64,000 nucleotides of DNA from Drosophila miranda. Its lineage: Eukaryota > Arthropoda > Insecta > Diptera > Drosophilidae. A model generated the notes under the pieces. It had not been told where the DNA came from, searched no databases, and saw only the letters and a program-made list of their open reading frames with translations. Numbering within the stretch: the first letter of the stretch is position 1; each line of letters starts with the position of its first letter. Below are positions 46,198 to 58,970 of the stretch, piece by piece. Both the position numbers and the translations under genes were made by a program. The stretch covers positions 13,675,593 through 13,739,592 of the forward strand of contig NW_022881603.1 in the NCBI RefSeq assembly GCF_003369915.1, written 5' to 3'.

Positions 46198-48218
46198 CCT
46201 ATTATTCCGGCAAAACAACAGAAAGAGAATCACGTTATCATAGTTTCGAACTAGAGACATTGGCTATAATTTATGCATTGAGGCGTTTTAGAGCATATTT
46301 GGAGCATAGGTCCTTCAAAATAATCACGGATTGTAATTCGTTAGTACAGACGTTAACCAGAAAGTCAATTAGTCCTAAGATAGCACGGTGGTCCCTAGAG
46401 TTAGAGAACTATGATTACTCCATTATGCACAGACCTGGAGCCAGTATGGCGCACGTTGATGCGCTGAGCAGACAAGATCAAGTGACGAATATGTTAGAGG
46501 ATGGTTATAGAGTCAAATACGGTTTAGAAAAGTCTAATTTAGAAAAAGATGAGAGTAGAAAGCATAATACAAGGAATAGTGTAAGTAGAGACAACCCTGG
46601 TAGTGAGCATAGAGCATAGCATACCGTAGAGAACCCTGTGATTAAGTGTAGAGAATTAAATATCAATAGAGAGCGTAGTAGTACCGTACAGAACCCTGCG
46701 ATTGAGTGTGGAGAATCAAGTGCAGTAGGAAGTAGATTTGGAAATAGGTGGAAGTCTGATGATAGAGAGAACCTTGGTGGTGATTGTAGAGATAACATAG
46801 AGAATAGTGAATATAGGGAAAAGGATGGATGGAAGATTGAAATTAGAGATTTGAGCCAATGTAGAGGAAGCGTTAACGATGTGGTGGGGGGAGTAAAGTA
46901 CATTAGTAGTAGGAATTCAGATAAAGAGAAAAAATGTGTTGAGGATACAGTAGAGAGGGACAAGTTAGAGTTTCAGGAGGAAAGATTACTTAAATCATTG
47001 ATAGTTGGGGTAGTAGGTGCAACGCCAGAAGATGTTGATTTGATATTGCAAACAGAACAGATGCGAGACAAGGAAGTAGTTAGGATTCGAAAAATGCTAG
47101 AGGATGGAATTGAAGTAGATTTTGAAATGATAGATGGTATTGTTTACAAGAGGAGTTGTGAAAACAAACTATGTTTCTATGTACCAATGTGTATGGAAGA
47201 GCAGTTGATAAGGCGGTCACACGAAAAACTAGGACATCTGGCCGCAGAGAAGTGCGTGAGTGACCTTTTGAGGACCAACTGGTTTCCGTCAATGAGAAGT
47301 AAAGTGGCAAGTTTCATCAGAAACTGTCTACCGTGTATACTACACTGGATGCCTAAAACAATCCATAACAGAACGCTCCATAGTATCCCAAAGTCGTGTG
47401 TTCCTTTTCATACCCTACATGTTGATCATTTGGGTCCGTTGCCGAGTATTAGATCTAAGCGAAAACACCTCCTTGTGGTAATAGATTCATTCACTAAGTT
47501 TGTCAAATTGTTCCCGGTTAATAGTACCAGCACGCGGGAAGCGAAGGATGCCTTAAGTAAATATTTTGATTTCTGTAGTCGCCCTACTAGGATAATATCA
47601 GATCGTGGGACCTGTTTCACCTCGTTAGAGTTCTCTAGTTTTCTGCAGGAGAGAGGGATAGAGCACATTAAGGTAGCTACAGGTGCACCGCAGGCGAATG
47701 GCCAAGTGGAGCGGGTGAATCGTGTTCTTACTCCTATGTTAGGAAAACTGTCAGAGCCCCTTGAGCAAGCCGATTGGTATAGGTTGATGAGCAAGGTAGA
47801 GCACGCCATTAATAACTGCGTTAACAGCAGTACGAAAAAGACACCTAGCACATTGTTATTTGGAATACCCCAGAAAGGACAGAAAGGAAAGGACAGAAAG
47901 AAGTTAGCGTCAGAACTTAGAGAGTTGGAAACTATAAGAGAAATAGCAAGTGAGTACATACGGTTGTCGCAGAAAAGAAATGAGAAGATGTATGCCCATA
48001 AACATAGAGCCCCATTAAAGTATGAACCTGGTGACTATGTAGCAGTCCGGCATGTGGACACAACACCGGGGATCAATAAGAAGTTCGCACCAAAGTATCG
48101 AGGACCGTACAGGATCAATAGAGTATTGGATAATGATCGTTATGAGGTTGTCGACATTGAGGACTGTCAGTTGACGCAAATGCCATTCCGAAGTATATTA
48201 GAACCAGCAAAGGCTTAA
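46198..48218 (+). pseudogene. gypsy-type RNase H remainder and integrase
   Basis: It resumes after the BEL insertion with RESRYHSFELETLAIIYALR and ALSRQDQVT (RNase H end). TAG at 46617-46619 interrupts the same frame, which goes on to 48218: integrase with a zinc-binding half (HEKLGHLAAEKC...CLPC), catalytic HVDHLG, SDRGTCF and NGQVERVNR, and a basic C-terminus. Apart from the stop and the inserted element the frame is preserved. Confidence 0.85.
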
Positions 48219-48370
48219 ACCCTGGGTAGAGTGCAAGGATAAAACCATGGTCTCATGTTGTTAATCGATGAAATAGTATGTTAAGTAAGACAATACCGAA
48301 TAAGAAATGTTTAACCAACTGTATGCCTTAGTGTGTAGATCGTGGGCGATCTGTAGTCAGGTTGCCCGAA

Positions 48371-48569
48371 TGTAAGATATGAATATTAGTTTATAAGATT
48401 TGAATATTAGTTTAAGATTTTCTCATCGATAGTATTATAAGAAATACCAATGTACTCGATATATCGATACTTGTCCTCGACAAGTATCGATATGCCAACA
48501 CACATTCATTCGAATACGCCGATCAAGAAAGAAGAACATATAATAAAACCGTGCTATTAAAAGTTTACA
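48371..48569 (+). repeat. 3' LTR of the gypsy-type element
   Basis: Same start, end and length as the 5' LTR, with the visible differences TTACTC/TTTCTC and AATAAGCC/AATACGCC. A DINE-1 (copy D) starts 92 bp downstream. Confidence 0.9.
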
Positions 48570-48660
48570 AACAGATGTGCAACATGAGTTAAACCGCGAA
48601 AAAGGTACTTTTTTAAATACTTCCTGTAGATCCATCCTATCCTACCTTTTTAGTTACAAA

Positions 48661-49532
48661 CGAGGGGGAACGTTGTGAGTTGCTGCGGACACCGCAACTC
48701 TACAGTTATACCCGATACTAAGTCAGTATGGCTCTCCTCCGGCAGACGCCGCTAATATTAAACGACACGACAAAGAGTGCGTGCGAGAGAGACAGAAAAT
48801 CAGTCTGAGCGTGACGTCGGGCGCTGCGTAGCCACTAGTCTAGTCTCTGAGATTTGTGGATGCCCCAGATTTTCGTCCTTTGCGGGGGCGGAAGGGGGTG
48901 TGGTGAAATTTGGACACGAAACGGTCAAGGTCCGATATCACAGGAGTGTGGATACCAAATTTGGTTGCTCTGGCTCTTATAGGTTCTGAGATTCTTGAAC
49001 TCATATTTTGCAATTGGCAAAACCTACCATGCAACCTGTGTGTTAGAGAGAGACAGAGCGAGAAAGAATGAAATTGTTTTCTTGATTCTGGCTATAATAA
49101 TTATACGATCTGATTGAGATTTTACACTCTAGAACATATAGTCATCCTCTACGATTCTGCGTTTTTGGTTTTATCGTATCGTTAAAAATGTGGATGCCAC
49201 AGATTTTCGTCCTTTGTGGGGGCGGAAGTGGGCGGGGCGAAGTTTTGAAATATTTTTGTAGCAGTGACATATCACAGAAGTCTGGATCCAAAACATCGTT
49301 GCTCTAGCTCTTATAGTCTTTGAGCACTAGGCGCTGAAGGGGACGGACAGACGGACGGACGGACGGACAGACGGACAGACAGACAGGGCTCAATCGACTC
49401 GGCTATTGATGCTGATCAAGAATATATATACTTTATGGGGTCGGAAATGATTCCTTCTGGACGTTACACACATCCACTTTTACCACAAATCTAATATACC
49501 CCAATACTCATTTTGAGTATCGGGTATAAAAA
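48661..49532 (+). mobile_element. DINE-1/ISY-like element, copy D
   Basis: Full ends (CGAGGGGGAACG...GGGTATAAAAA) with an internal deletion of about 200 bp near 48837 relative to copy B, and a GGAC/AGAC minisatellite. It lies 91 bp after the gypsy-type 3' LTR. Confidence 0.9.
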
Positions 49533-50165
49533 CACCACGATATTTTTCACCTAAACCCACTGGTTCTCGATCCCTGTCTATGATCGGAAATCATATTCCT
49601 TGATTTAAAATTCGGTGGAATATTATTAGCTTATAACCTATTTCAGCTGCAAATTTTTGCATTTATTGCATCCCATTAATAATACCTGATACTCAAAGGC
49701 GGAAAATCTGTGGCATCCACAATTTCAAAGATAAGAGACAATCGAAAACGCATTTGATTAAGGTGAGTTGCATAGTAATATTTATTGCCAATGATTCAGT
49801 TTCACTTCGAAAATAAGCTAGTAGTACATACATATGTACATAGAACAGTTACATATGTATATAGGTTACTGCATCTGCGATTAGCAGACGTTCAAGATCA
49901 GCCACGATATAGAAATGCCATTAGGAATTGTATTACATATGTATGTATATTTTAGTGCAACAAAATGTTTATAATGTATTTTTAGAGTGTTAATACTACG
50001 GGTTTTCTCCCAAGACTCTAAGACCAGAGAGCAGTTCTATAATTGAAACCATTCCTGGAATCGCCTGTTCTGGTCTACGGTCCTTACTGGATATTTTCAT
50101 TTTGTACTATGTAATGGTATAAATAACATATAAGTTAGCATGTAAATATACTAGATTTAATTTAC
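49533..50165. other. AT-rich intergenic DNA with DINE-1 debris
   Basis: About 49530-49620 shares CACGATATTTTTCACCT with sequence near 58620. About 49685-49765 is a short inverted fragment of the DINE-1 interior (GAAAATCTGTGGCATCCACA). The remainder has repeated ACATATGTA words near 49820-49860 and 49930. No gene is supported. Confidence 0.5.
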
Positions 50166-50237
50166 CTAGGAACTAAGTTGGCTCCAAAATGCCGCAATGT
50201 TTCCAGTTATTCCTTTGACTTTGGCTCTCCAGTAGCC

Positions 50238-50527
50238 TGTAGCAGTGACATATCACAGAAGTCTGGATCCAAAACATCGTTGCTCTAGCTCTTATAGTCT
50301 TTGAGCACTGGGCGCTGAAGGGACGGACAGACGGACGGACGGACGGACGGACGGACGGACGGACGGACGGACGGACAGACGGACAGACAGACGGACAGAC
50401 AGACAGGGCTCAATCGACTCGGCTATTGATGCTGATCAGGCATATATATGCTGTATGGGGTCGGAAACGATTCCTTCTGGACGTTACACACATCCATATT
50501 TACCACAAATCTAATATACCCCAATAC
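50238..50527 (+). mobile_element. DINE-1/ISY-like element, copy E (both ends truncated)
   Basis: Only the 3' third of the element is present: from TGTAGCAGTGACATATCACAG to CCCCAATAC, lacking the terminal hairpin. It has the longest pure GGAC run of any copy here (about 50330-50385). It abuts the last coding exon of a three-TM protein gene on the opposite strand. Confidence 0.85.
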
Positions 50528-51782
50528 ATAAAGATCGTAACCAGCAATCCGGAGAACAGAGCGCACAGATATCCCAAGTGAAGCGACGCACTCTTCTGCT
50601 GACGGAAACTGCAATATAAAGACACGAATTTTCAATGTTAATACCCCTCAAAAGGTCGTGTCTCCCCCACTTACAGCTGTTTCGAACGGGGCGAAAAGGG
50701 CGAGGGTGGCGTCACACCTGGCACTGCGCTGTCCAAGTATACAGCGCAGGCGAATGTGGCCACGATGAGGCCACACATCAGTGGGCTCAACTTGGAGACC
50801 AGTTGGTGCCTCTCAGACCATTCCAAGACCTCGCTCCATTGACCCTGTACATAGCCGGTCAACTGTTGAACGCTGTCTGTGTTGATGTACGGCACTGAAA
50901 TTCGTTAAAAGTGTCAATAAATTGATTTCGGTGTTATCAGTGCCATCATGATAACATACTACCGCAATTAAAGTTCAAGTTTTCATAGAAAATCAAAAAT
51001 ACCTCAACAGACGAAGTTGTTGGCGGATTCTGAGCGAAATTAAAGAAGTTTCTGGCGGGACGTGACATGGGCAGCACTTTTTACACAAGTTTGAATACAT
51101 GTGTGTGTGTCGCGTGACGACCTGAGTGCAAAACACCGTTAGGAGTCACCCATCAAAGTAAGCCAACAACAAAGGCCGAAGAAGGCAAACAATTAAGAAA
51201 ACTAATCACTCCGCCTGGCTGGCTTATTTATGCAAATGAGAATCTACGGCCAAAAGGCAAAATGCGCAACACACAATTTGCTGTCTTTATTTAGATGCTT
51301 GGAGTATTGCAGGAGGAAGGGGCGCGGAGTCCAAAGCAAACGGAATGAAAATGGCTATGAGATCACACAAACACACACATTTCTTGGCTATTTATAAGGC
51401 AAACACAAACAAATAAACTTAGGCAACGACATCACCGACAATTGCAGCCTTGTGAACGCTTCTCCCCCTCCCCATCCTGCTTCTACATCAACTTGACACA
51501 CTTACTGCTTAGAATGACGCTCTTGTATCCAATGATGAGTATACCCAGAAAAAGCGCTGCTTTCTTGAGCCGCGGGTCGAAGGTTGTCAGTGTCACGCCC
51601 ACGCCTACGCCGCCCTTGTCAGCCGCTTCGACTGCACCTACACGTAACTGTGTGGCCAAAAGTGGCGATGTAATTTCTGTGGGCTGACGACTATTATTTG
51701 GGGTGGATGTGAATATCCGTGTTGTGCTCTGTTGCGCATTTGATTTTTGAATGACGGCCGCAGCGGCGACGTTTGTTTTCAT
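50500..51782 (-). CDS. unrecognised three-TM protein, C-terminus overwritten by DINE-1
   Basis: Exons 51782-51506, 50894-50675 and 50608-50500 join in phase (canonical GTAAGT donors) to 201 residues. The N-terminal ~68 residues are Ala/Thr-rich and low complexity. Then come three likely membrane helices: KKAALFLGILIIGYKSVIL (about 73-91), LMCGLIVATFACAVYLD, and LGYLCALFSGLLVTIFM. A cytosolic loop with VQGQWSEVLEWSERHQLVSK lies between the first two, and PSPFSPRSKQLFRQQKSA between the last two. I do not recognise the family. In the last exon, coding runs at 50527 straight into the DINE-1 fragment and stops at TAA 50502-50500. On the far side of the fragment (50237-50166) a 23-codon open stretch ends in TAG, but an exact join would read another frame with a stop at 50207. 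The native C-terminus cannot be decided. Confidence 0.65.
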
Positions 51783-53491
51783 TTTGCTTTTTGTTTACCG
51801 GGGCAGCTTCAACAATATCTAAGTATGTGTGTATGCGTGGGGGAGCTTGCAAACACGAAAGCACAATTGATATATTATTCCAAAACAAACACAACGAATA
51901 TTACAACAAGAACTAAACACGTCCATCCCCCGTTTTTCCAGTACGAATGCATTTCAGTGCTGCCATTTTAGCATATTTCAGGCTAGATCTAGCCTTTTTA
52001 AAGATGAATTGCTCAAACAAAAACGGTCAACAAAAATATAAAGTTTTTACATGGTAACTACACGGCAACTACAAATGTTCTACATATAAACTACAGACGT
52101 ATTTATAGAGTATTTACCCTTGCATACCTATTTCCGGGTATTTCCTTTAATTGATGTTAAAATTTTGTTTTCCAAGCTGCTTTGAAGTGACTTTCTCATA
52201 TTGACATGTTTTTGACCTATTCATGCATTTAATTAGATTCCTGTAAATATATCTCAATCCCGATACATATTTTTGGAATCAGTAAAATGACCATAAACTG
52301 CCAAATTTCGTTAAGATAGCTTTACAATTTAGAGGCTATTATTGCATAGCTACTCAACATACAAAAAAATTAATAAAATCCGTCATGGCATTCGTTGGAG
52401 CCTGGACGGACAAACATTTGATCAATCCCATAATGCCCTTCCATGGTTTGCTGACCAAAAGGAGGGTATAAACAACCGGCAAAACGGCTCTGAAAATGCC
52501 ACGCATGCAAGGTAAAATCCACCTTTTGCATAACAATAAGGACGATCTTCGGCCTCATAGCATATTATAAGTGTAAACGCGGCTAGGTGAGGTTTTTGCC
52601 TGTTGTACACACCTTTCCAAATCCAGCAGTTCGTTCAAACCGTTTTTACGCTCTCCCAACATATTTTTGCGTTGATAGCAAAGAAAACGATGTGTGCAAT
52701 TTTATTATTTAAATAATATTTAATTTGTATGTTTAATTCGTTTGAAAAACAGTTAATAGATAAATTTACATTCTTTAAGTTACATGATTTGTTTTGTATC
52801 TTTGTTATGCTTTCAATATCCTTACAACATATTCGTCTCATTATTGTTTTATGCATTTTTAATGCATTCTCGTCTGATAAAGTTATGAAACTGTATGTAT
52901 TTATAACTAAACTTTAACTGCGATCATAGAAAAGTTAATTTTAATTTCTTAATAAGGCTCATTTTACGTTTTCATTACTTTACTTTCGCACTCCACTCTA
53001 ATTTTCAATACACTCTTCGTCATTTATTCGACAGGGGCCTACGACTAAAGGTTAAATGAAACAAAGATGATTTGCAATACAAAACACGGAACAGTTTAAA
53101 AATGTTAAATCATAAAATATCATAAACAGTTAAGGATAACGTTAACAGAATAGGCGACAGATAATTGTAAATTTTGGGTTTTGCATTGGTCTGGGTCTGG
53201 TCTCTTCCACAAATTGAATATTTTACAGCAGCGGAGCAGCATGGTTTAAAACATAATCATATGAGGAAGGAGAGGCCAGGAGAGGCGGGGCCATTCTCTG
53301 TATGTATGAGTTGGGTTGGGTTTGGTTTGAGTGCGCGTGTTCTTTGTTGGTGTTGTGTTTTGTAGGTAGTGTCGGTTTAACAACTATCGTAGTTCCCATC
53401 CTACATGACGTCTTACATATTTAGTTAACTTAGGCGCCTAGTCTAACAGTAACTAAACTAACAAGTACGCGCTTGTTCTTTTCTCCGTTCT
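51783..53491. other. intergenic DNA with dispersed repeat
   Basis: About 52010-52370 is a diverged copy of the repeat at 7560-7940 (shared order: AAACAAAAACG-type start, TTCATGCATTTAAT, CCTGTAAATAT, CCCGATAC, then a GACCATAAACTGCCAAAT-type end). The remainder is AT-rich. No coding or RNA gene is seen. Confidence 0.5.
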
Positions 53492-56400
53492 CTACGATTT
53501 GGCTACGCCGGCTCCTCCACGCGTTCGCTTGGCAGTAGGCTCTGTTGTGTCTGCTGCTCGGATGTTATCAAAAAGATTGTTCTCCTGTAAAACAAAAAAT
53601 TTCAGTTAATATTCACATTCCACAAGCTTATTTCTTTTTATTCTAACCTGTGGATCCTCATCATCTGAGAGGGACGGCTCTGCGTGCCTTTTCGGTGCAG
53701 CAACCGCTCGAGATGTTGCCATTGCTGTCGTGGTGGCTTTATTCACTTTGGCGCCCAACGTATACACGTCCAGCGGTATATAGACCTCGTTGTTCTGGAA
53801 GTTTGCAGCGGCAGGCTGCTTATAATACATTTCTGGCAATGCCAGTGGCATGGAGAATGTGTTCGAGTTGCTTTCACTGATGTGTCCCATCTTCGAGTCG
53901 ATTATGTACATGGCGAGATCGCAGAGTGCCCACATTTTCTGATAATTTAAAAGAGTGCATGGTTTTAAAAGAGAAACGGGACCCAAAAACCTTTTTAAGG
54001 CAGTTTTGCATACATAGTTATTGCGCTTGTCGGAACCTTGACTGAATTCGCGGTGCTTTATCAGCTGAAGGAGTTGCTTGTAGAAACCATAGACGAAGGA
54101 TTCCCGCTTGGCCATCAGCGGTTCCAGTATGAAGCGCAGACATTTCTCCATTTTTCGCAGCTGAACATAGTCCTCGTGATTCGTATAGCCTGGATCGTGG
54201 ACCAGCACGGGAATGGCAAAAGCCAGCATGTAGTCAGGTAGAATGTGCAGCGATTGTGATTCCGTTGAGCTGTCGGGGGCTATTAAATGGAAATGGTCGT
54301 ATCCTATGCAAATATAAACCATTTAAATCGCACACTTACAGGTCATAGCAACAGTCTCGAGATATTCCCGACGTTTGTTCACATCCGTGTCCACATAGTG
54401 ACGCACCAGGTCTTGCAATCTGTTGCAAAATATTGAATTGAAAATAATGGAAACTGGAGAAACTTGAATTATTAGATTTCTCACTTTCTGTCAGTTTCCA
54501 GGCCAGCAAGCACGTACAAGCCCATAAAGTCCAAGGGTAAGCAATTCCTTGGCAGGCTCCTGCCTAGGCCCTTGTGCAGCTTGCGTGCAAAGATTTCCCG
54601 CACCTGGGGCACCGGATCAGTCTGAGCAACAACAAATAGTTAGCGAGAGTTCTCTGATAATACGAAGGACCACTCACCATAAGCTGAGAGAGCTGCAAAT
54701 ACTGCTCGGCACTGTACTGATCGCCTACGCCCTTCTGTTCACAAACCTTGAGCATCGCACAAGCAGCGCCCAAGCGTAACCAGGACTTCTCAGCTCCACA
54801 GAGACGATTCTGGGCGAGAAGATCGCCACGTTGATTGACAAAGGCGGCCAACATCCGGAATGTCTTCTGGGCAGCGTGTTCATCCGTGCGCAGGCCGAGC
54901 AGCCAGCGGGCCATGGCCTTTAGGGCATCCAGCTTGCACAGCGTGTCTGGCGGGAGATCTTCTTCGGCACACCAATCAGCATCGTCGGGCAGATCGTAGT
55001 CCCGCTGCACTGGCACCTCCTGAATGAGCAGCTCCTTGACAATACGGCGGGCAATCATGTTCTTGATGGGTGTGAGGAACGCCTGAGGCATGTTATAGGC
55101 AATGTGGCCCAGGGCCACTATTTTCGTGCGCTGATGTGCGCAGTTTGCTGTCAGCTTCAGACGCAGTGACTCAATGATTTCGTTGAAAATGGGATGCACC
55201 GTCTGTGTCGTGGTCGATGCACTTCCGCCACCTCCAGCTCCATCGGTGGGCGCCGACGATTGACTGTTGACGAAAATACAGCGTACCGCGTGCTTGGCCT
55301 GCTTGGGAGTTCCAATTAAGGCAAAGGCTCGGCAGATTGGAGCCAACTCATTGAGAATCGCCGGCGTGGCGTCAATCAACGGTTGATAGCGTCCCAAATG
55401 CGTGAGGGTCTTCAGCACCAGTGGCGCCACATAATCGTGCTCATAGCTGAGCAAGGCGATCAAATGACGCAAAGAGGTATCGGTGAAAAAGTGAGCCGAG
55501 AAAACATATGAGAGCATCTGAAAAGCAGACAAGAGGTTACAGTTGTGCATGCTGCCTGGCGTCATACTTTAGCTTACACTCAGAAGCTTGAGTCCGCGCT
55601 CGCCTGCCTCTTCGGATGATATGCCAATCTCTTCGCATATAGAACCACCCTGAATGCATTGGTCAATCAGGCTGCCGGAGAATAGGGAAGGATTAGGTGT
55701 AACATGAAAGACTCAATCTTGACTTTGGCTTACCCTATCAGCACACCAGTGGACTCCTTATCCACCATCACGGAGGCCACGCGCTCAATCAGCATCTTGA
55801 CCGTATTGTAGTACAGATTTGATTGGACGTGGGAGCCCAGCTTTTTCAGAAGGGTGCCCATAGTGTCGGCACACTCACGACAACTGACATCGCGCTTCAG
55901 GACAATGTTGATGCAGCGCAACAGCTGGGCATCTTTGCGTAGATTGTTACTGAATTGTGTGAGATATTCGGAAGCTTTCAAGGGATCGGGAAGCAATCTA
56001 CAAGCGACACACACAGTTCAGTTCAGTCATCAGTTAATAATTTATATTATTCTTTCACTCACTTGGCAATGGTGGTCTGTTTAACAGCCAGTTGACCGAG
56101 CACCCGGGGAGTAAACTCCTTGGAGTGATGCAGCTTGATCCAATCGCTAACCGTGTTGCGTGTCTTCATTTGATTCTTTTGCAGTTCAACAAAGGCCTTG
56201 GTTGCATTCGCATCAAGATCGCCCAGCAGATGGTACAGTTTCTTCATGCGCTCCTCGGGCGCCAGTTTGTAGGGCACCAATGAGGTGATAAGCAAACGCT
56301 CTACTAGCAGGCGATCCTCCAGACCCACCTTGTAGTAGCCGTGCAGTATCTTGTTCTTGATCCAGTCCACTCTCTGCTTGGCATCAGCACTCAAGTCATT

Positions 56401-57908
56401 TGGTTCGCAGATGGCCACTTTGTAGATGTAGGCCAGGCCATTCATGGCGTTTCGTCGAATCTTGTATTTTTTGTCCAGCGTCCGCTCGCGCACAATCTCG
56501 AGTAGTTCGGGCGCCTCTATTACTACGCTGAATTCCCTCTTGGCCGTCGCCACAATGGCCATGACCACTTCGTGGCGCACATTTTCGTCCAAATCGTGAT
56601 TACGCAGGCGCAACTTTTCCGTTATATCAGGTTCCAGATGTGGGTGATTTAGAAGAAAATGCGTGGACGATTGTACGCACTTGACACGCACTGCCTCCGA
56701 GATATCGCAGAAGCGGCCCAAGAAGGTGCGTAACAGGTTTTGATATTTCTGCGACAGCTGCGAGTCCTTCTCGGAGAACATGCGCGACAGCAACGTGGTG
56801 GCTTCTGTTGGGTCAGGAATAAGATTATCCACATTTATAGACGAGTATATTAAGAGTGCATCGTGACATCACTTACTCAGCCTTTCTGCATCATCAGTGG
56901 ACAGTAGTTTGTTCTCCAATTGGGGCAGCACGGAGTACAGAAGATCGGGATTGATGCGATTAAGCTCATAGATGATATCATATATTTTGTTTGTAATAGA
57001 CAGTTTGTTGTTCGGCTTATCCATGACCAATGCACGGTTAAAGAACTAGGAGGGCATGAAGAAATAGAGCTTCTTCAGTTGGTATATAAACTGAACATCA
57101 CTATTCATTCATACCATTTTGATTGGGGACTCCAATGCGTCACCGGTCTTGGCGAGCAGTTGCTCGGTTATATGTGCAGCACATCTGTTGCTTGATTTAT
57201 TTGGTTCCACTATGTTAATCAGTAAGAGGTCCAGAAGATCCACGGACAAATTGTCAGCCTCGGTTATCAGGGCACTTAGCACGTCCAGGAAAAAGTTTGT
57301 GATCTTGGCACTGTGCTGATCGCTGCAAGGAAATGGTAGTCAAATTAATTGCTTGGTTATAAACCAATCGCCTGAGACTCACTTCACAATTTTAAAAATG
57401 GTACTAAACAGGTCGTGGAAGATTTCCTGGCAGTCCTCGAGCTCGGAGCACATGTTGAAAGACTTGACAAAGGCTAAGTTCTCCAATAGATAAAAGTAAC
57501 GCTTGAAGGACGGATCGCGGGGATCCTTTAGACCGTGCAATTGTTTGATAAAAAACTTGAAAATGCTTTTGATTTGATCTTGCTCTTTGTAGGGGGCCTC
57601 AGGCGCATATACGCGCAATACATCCGCTATGCAGCACGCTACCAGCAGTTGGACATCGCGGGATGTATGCTGCATAAAGAAGTCGTCCAGCAAGTGGAGT
57701 GCCAATGGTATATATTGTTGATAGAGATTGTCATCCTGGTCCATGGTCTGCAGGACATTGGCGAGTGTCTGCCAATGAGGATAATCTGACTTTCATTCGT
57801 TGTTAATTGATTTCCGGAAAAACTGACCTTAAGGCGGCGTATGAGCTCGTCTGTGCCCAGGTCTTCCACCAATGGCCGACAGCCGTTCGGATAAACAATG
57901 TCCGTCAT
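53492..57908 (-). CDS. pds5: cohesin-associated protein Pds5
   Basis: Thirteen exons on the minus strand (57908-57828, 57768-57383, 57322-57115, 57045-56877, 56804-56063, 55997-55734, 55671-55578, 55517-54678, 54621-54485, 54419-54340, 54279-54014, 53938-53648, 53584-53492) keep one frame for 1216 residues, the normal length. Pds5 is a HEAT-repeat protein that binds cohesin with Wapl and Dalmatian to hold and release sister chromatids. Sequence hallmarks: MTDIVYPNGCRPL start; MDQDDNLYQQYIPLALHLLDDFF near residue 34; RTLDKKYKIRRNAMNGLAYIY; GYYKVGLEDRLLVERLLITS; SDWIKLHHSKEF; KALARW-like KAMARWLLGLRTDEHAAQKTF; and a charged tail with SLSDDEDPQ and AKRTRGG. No stop or frame change was found, which contrasts with Oseg6 and Rep. 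Confidence 0.95.
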
Positions 57909-58579
57909 CCTCACCCACTGAAGCCGGACAGGACGGAAATCGGCAGGCGCTGATCTGAAACCCAAAAGCGTGTACTTGTATGTAGTAGAATTTCCACATC
58001 AAAACCACATTTTCCAACAACAATTTTAGGCGACCCTCAATGAACAAATAGCAGTGCCAAATCGGAGGGTGCCATTGCCACAGCCCCACTCACGCATACG
58101 CTCTCGCGTACACGTACACGTACTCCACTCACACTCGCACGTTTGCAGTGTTTTCCTCGTTTCGACAAACAAAACAAAAAATATTTAAATTCTGTGTTTT
58201 CATAATGCTTTTTGTACTAATCGGGGACGGGCAAAATGGCAGAGGAAAATTTCTGATGTGCAATCTTACTTTTCTTCACAACGGGCAGCGGCGGTACAAT
58301 TCTTTGCCAATTTTCAGCCGCTTCTTTTTGGTGCACACAAACGAAATCACTGCAAATAACTTTGGAATGGACGTTTATTTACACATGTTCCAACGTCTTG
58401 GTTATTTTTGAGCGGCGCGTATGTTGTTAAAAAAGAAAAACTTTTGCAGGGCATTTATGCAGAGTCGCACGCCATCATGACCGCGGATTTACGAACTTAA
58501 CCCACTTAAACCCCCTCTATTTAAACAGTTTAACGACTTGAGGTAAATGGCGAAAAATATGGTAAGTTCTTTTTGTAGA

Positions 58580-58970
58580 TCCATGCCAACTTTTCTCTGA
58601 ACTTAAAAAAACTACGATATCTTTCACCTGAATTGCGCTAAAATGATTACATTTTCTTCATATATTTTGGTGGCATATTAAAATAGCCCCTTGGTCTACA
58701 ATGTGCTAATCATTATCCGTCAAGTATTGGAAACAATATTTTTTGATTTTGATATTCCGTGGAATATTACAAGCTAGATGGATCGCGCAGCTAAAAACTA
58801 AAACATGGTTTGAACAAAAACGTTAAACAAAAACAAAATTGCAATGTTGTCACGGCAATGTTGCTGGTATTTGAAGACTTGTTGCTTATCAAACGGAGTA
58901 TGGGTCATTGTATACCCTATCCAAACTATTTTTAAAACGTAATTAACACAGAAATTGTTACGAACCTTTG
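58580..58970. repeat. AT-rich dispersed repeat
   Basis: It shares CGATATCTTTCACCT with 49545, ATATTCCGTGGAATATTAC with 36083, and CAATGTTGCTGGT...GGAGTATGGGTCATTGTATACCC with 7618-7680. It is thus a composite or long copy of the same family. Confidence 0.5.

Larger units (their letters stand above)
36240..48569 (+). mobile_element. Ty3/gypsy LTR retrotransposon, split by a BEL element
   Basis: Two 199-bp LTRs (36240-36438 and 48371-48569) differ at about two sites that I can see, so insertion is recent. The internal part carries gag with zinc knuckles, protease, RT, RNase H and integrase, and no env. At 39455-46197 it is interrupted inside RNase H by BEL element B, flanked by CCTAT copies. 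The flanks of the whole element are AACT and AACA, an imperfect 4-bp duplication. It lies about 350 bp upstream of the hpo start codon. Confidence 0.9.

Noticed and set aside
36240..48569. An env gene in the gypsy-type element
   Set aside because: Nothing between the integrase end (48218) and the 3' LTR (48371) can encode one.
53960..54014. Read-through frame joining pds5 exons 11 and 12 without splicing
   Set aside because: The stretch is an intron with good GTATGC and CAG ends that happens to have no stop; the family sequence skips it.
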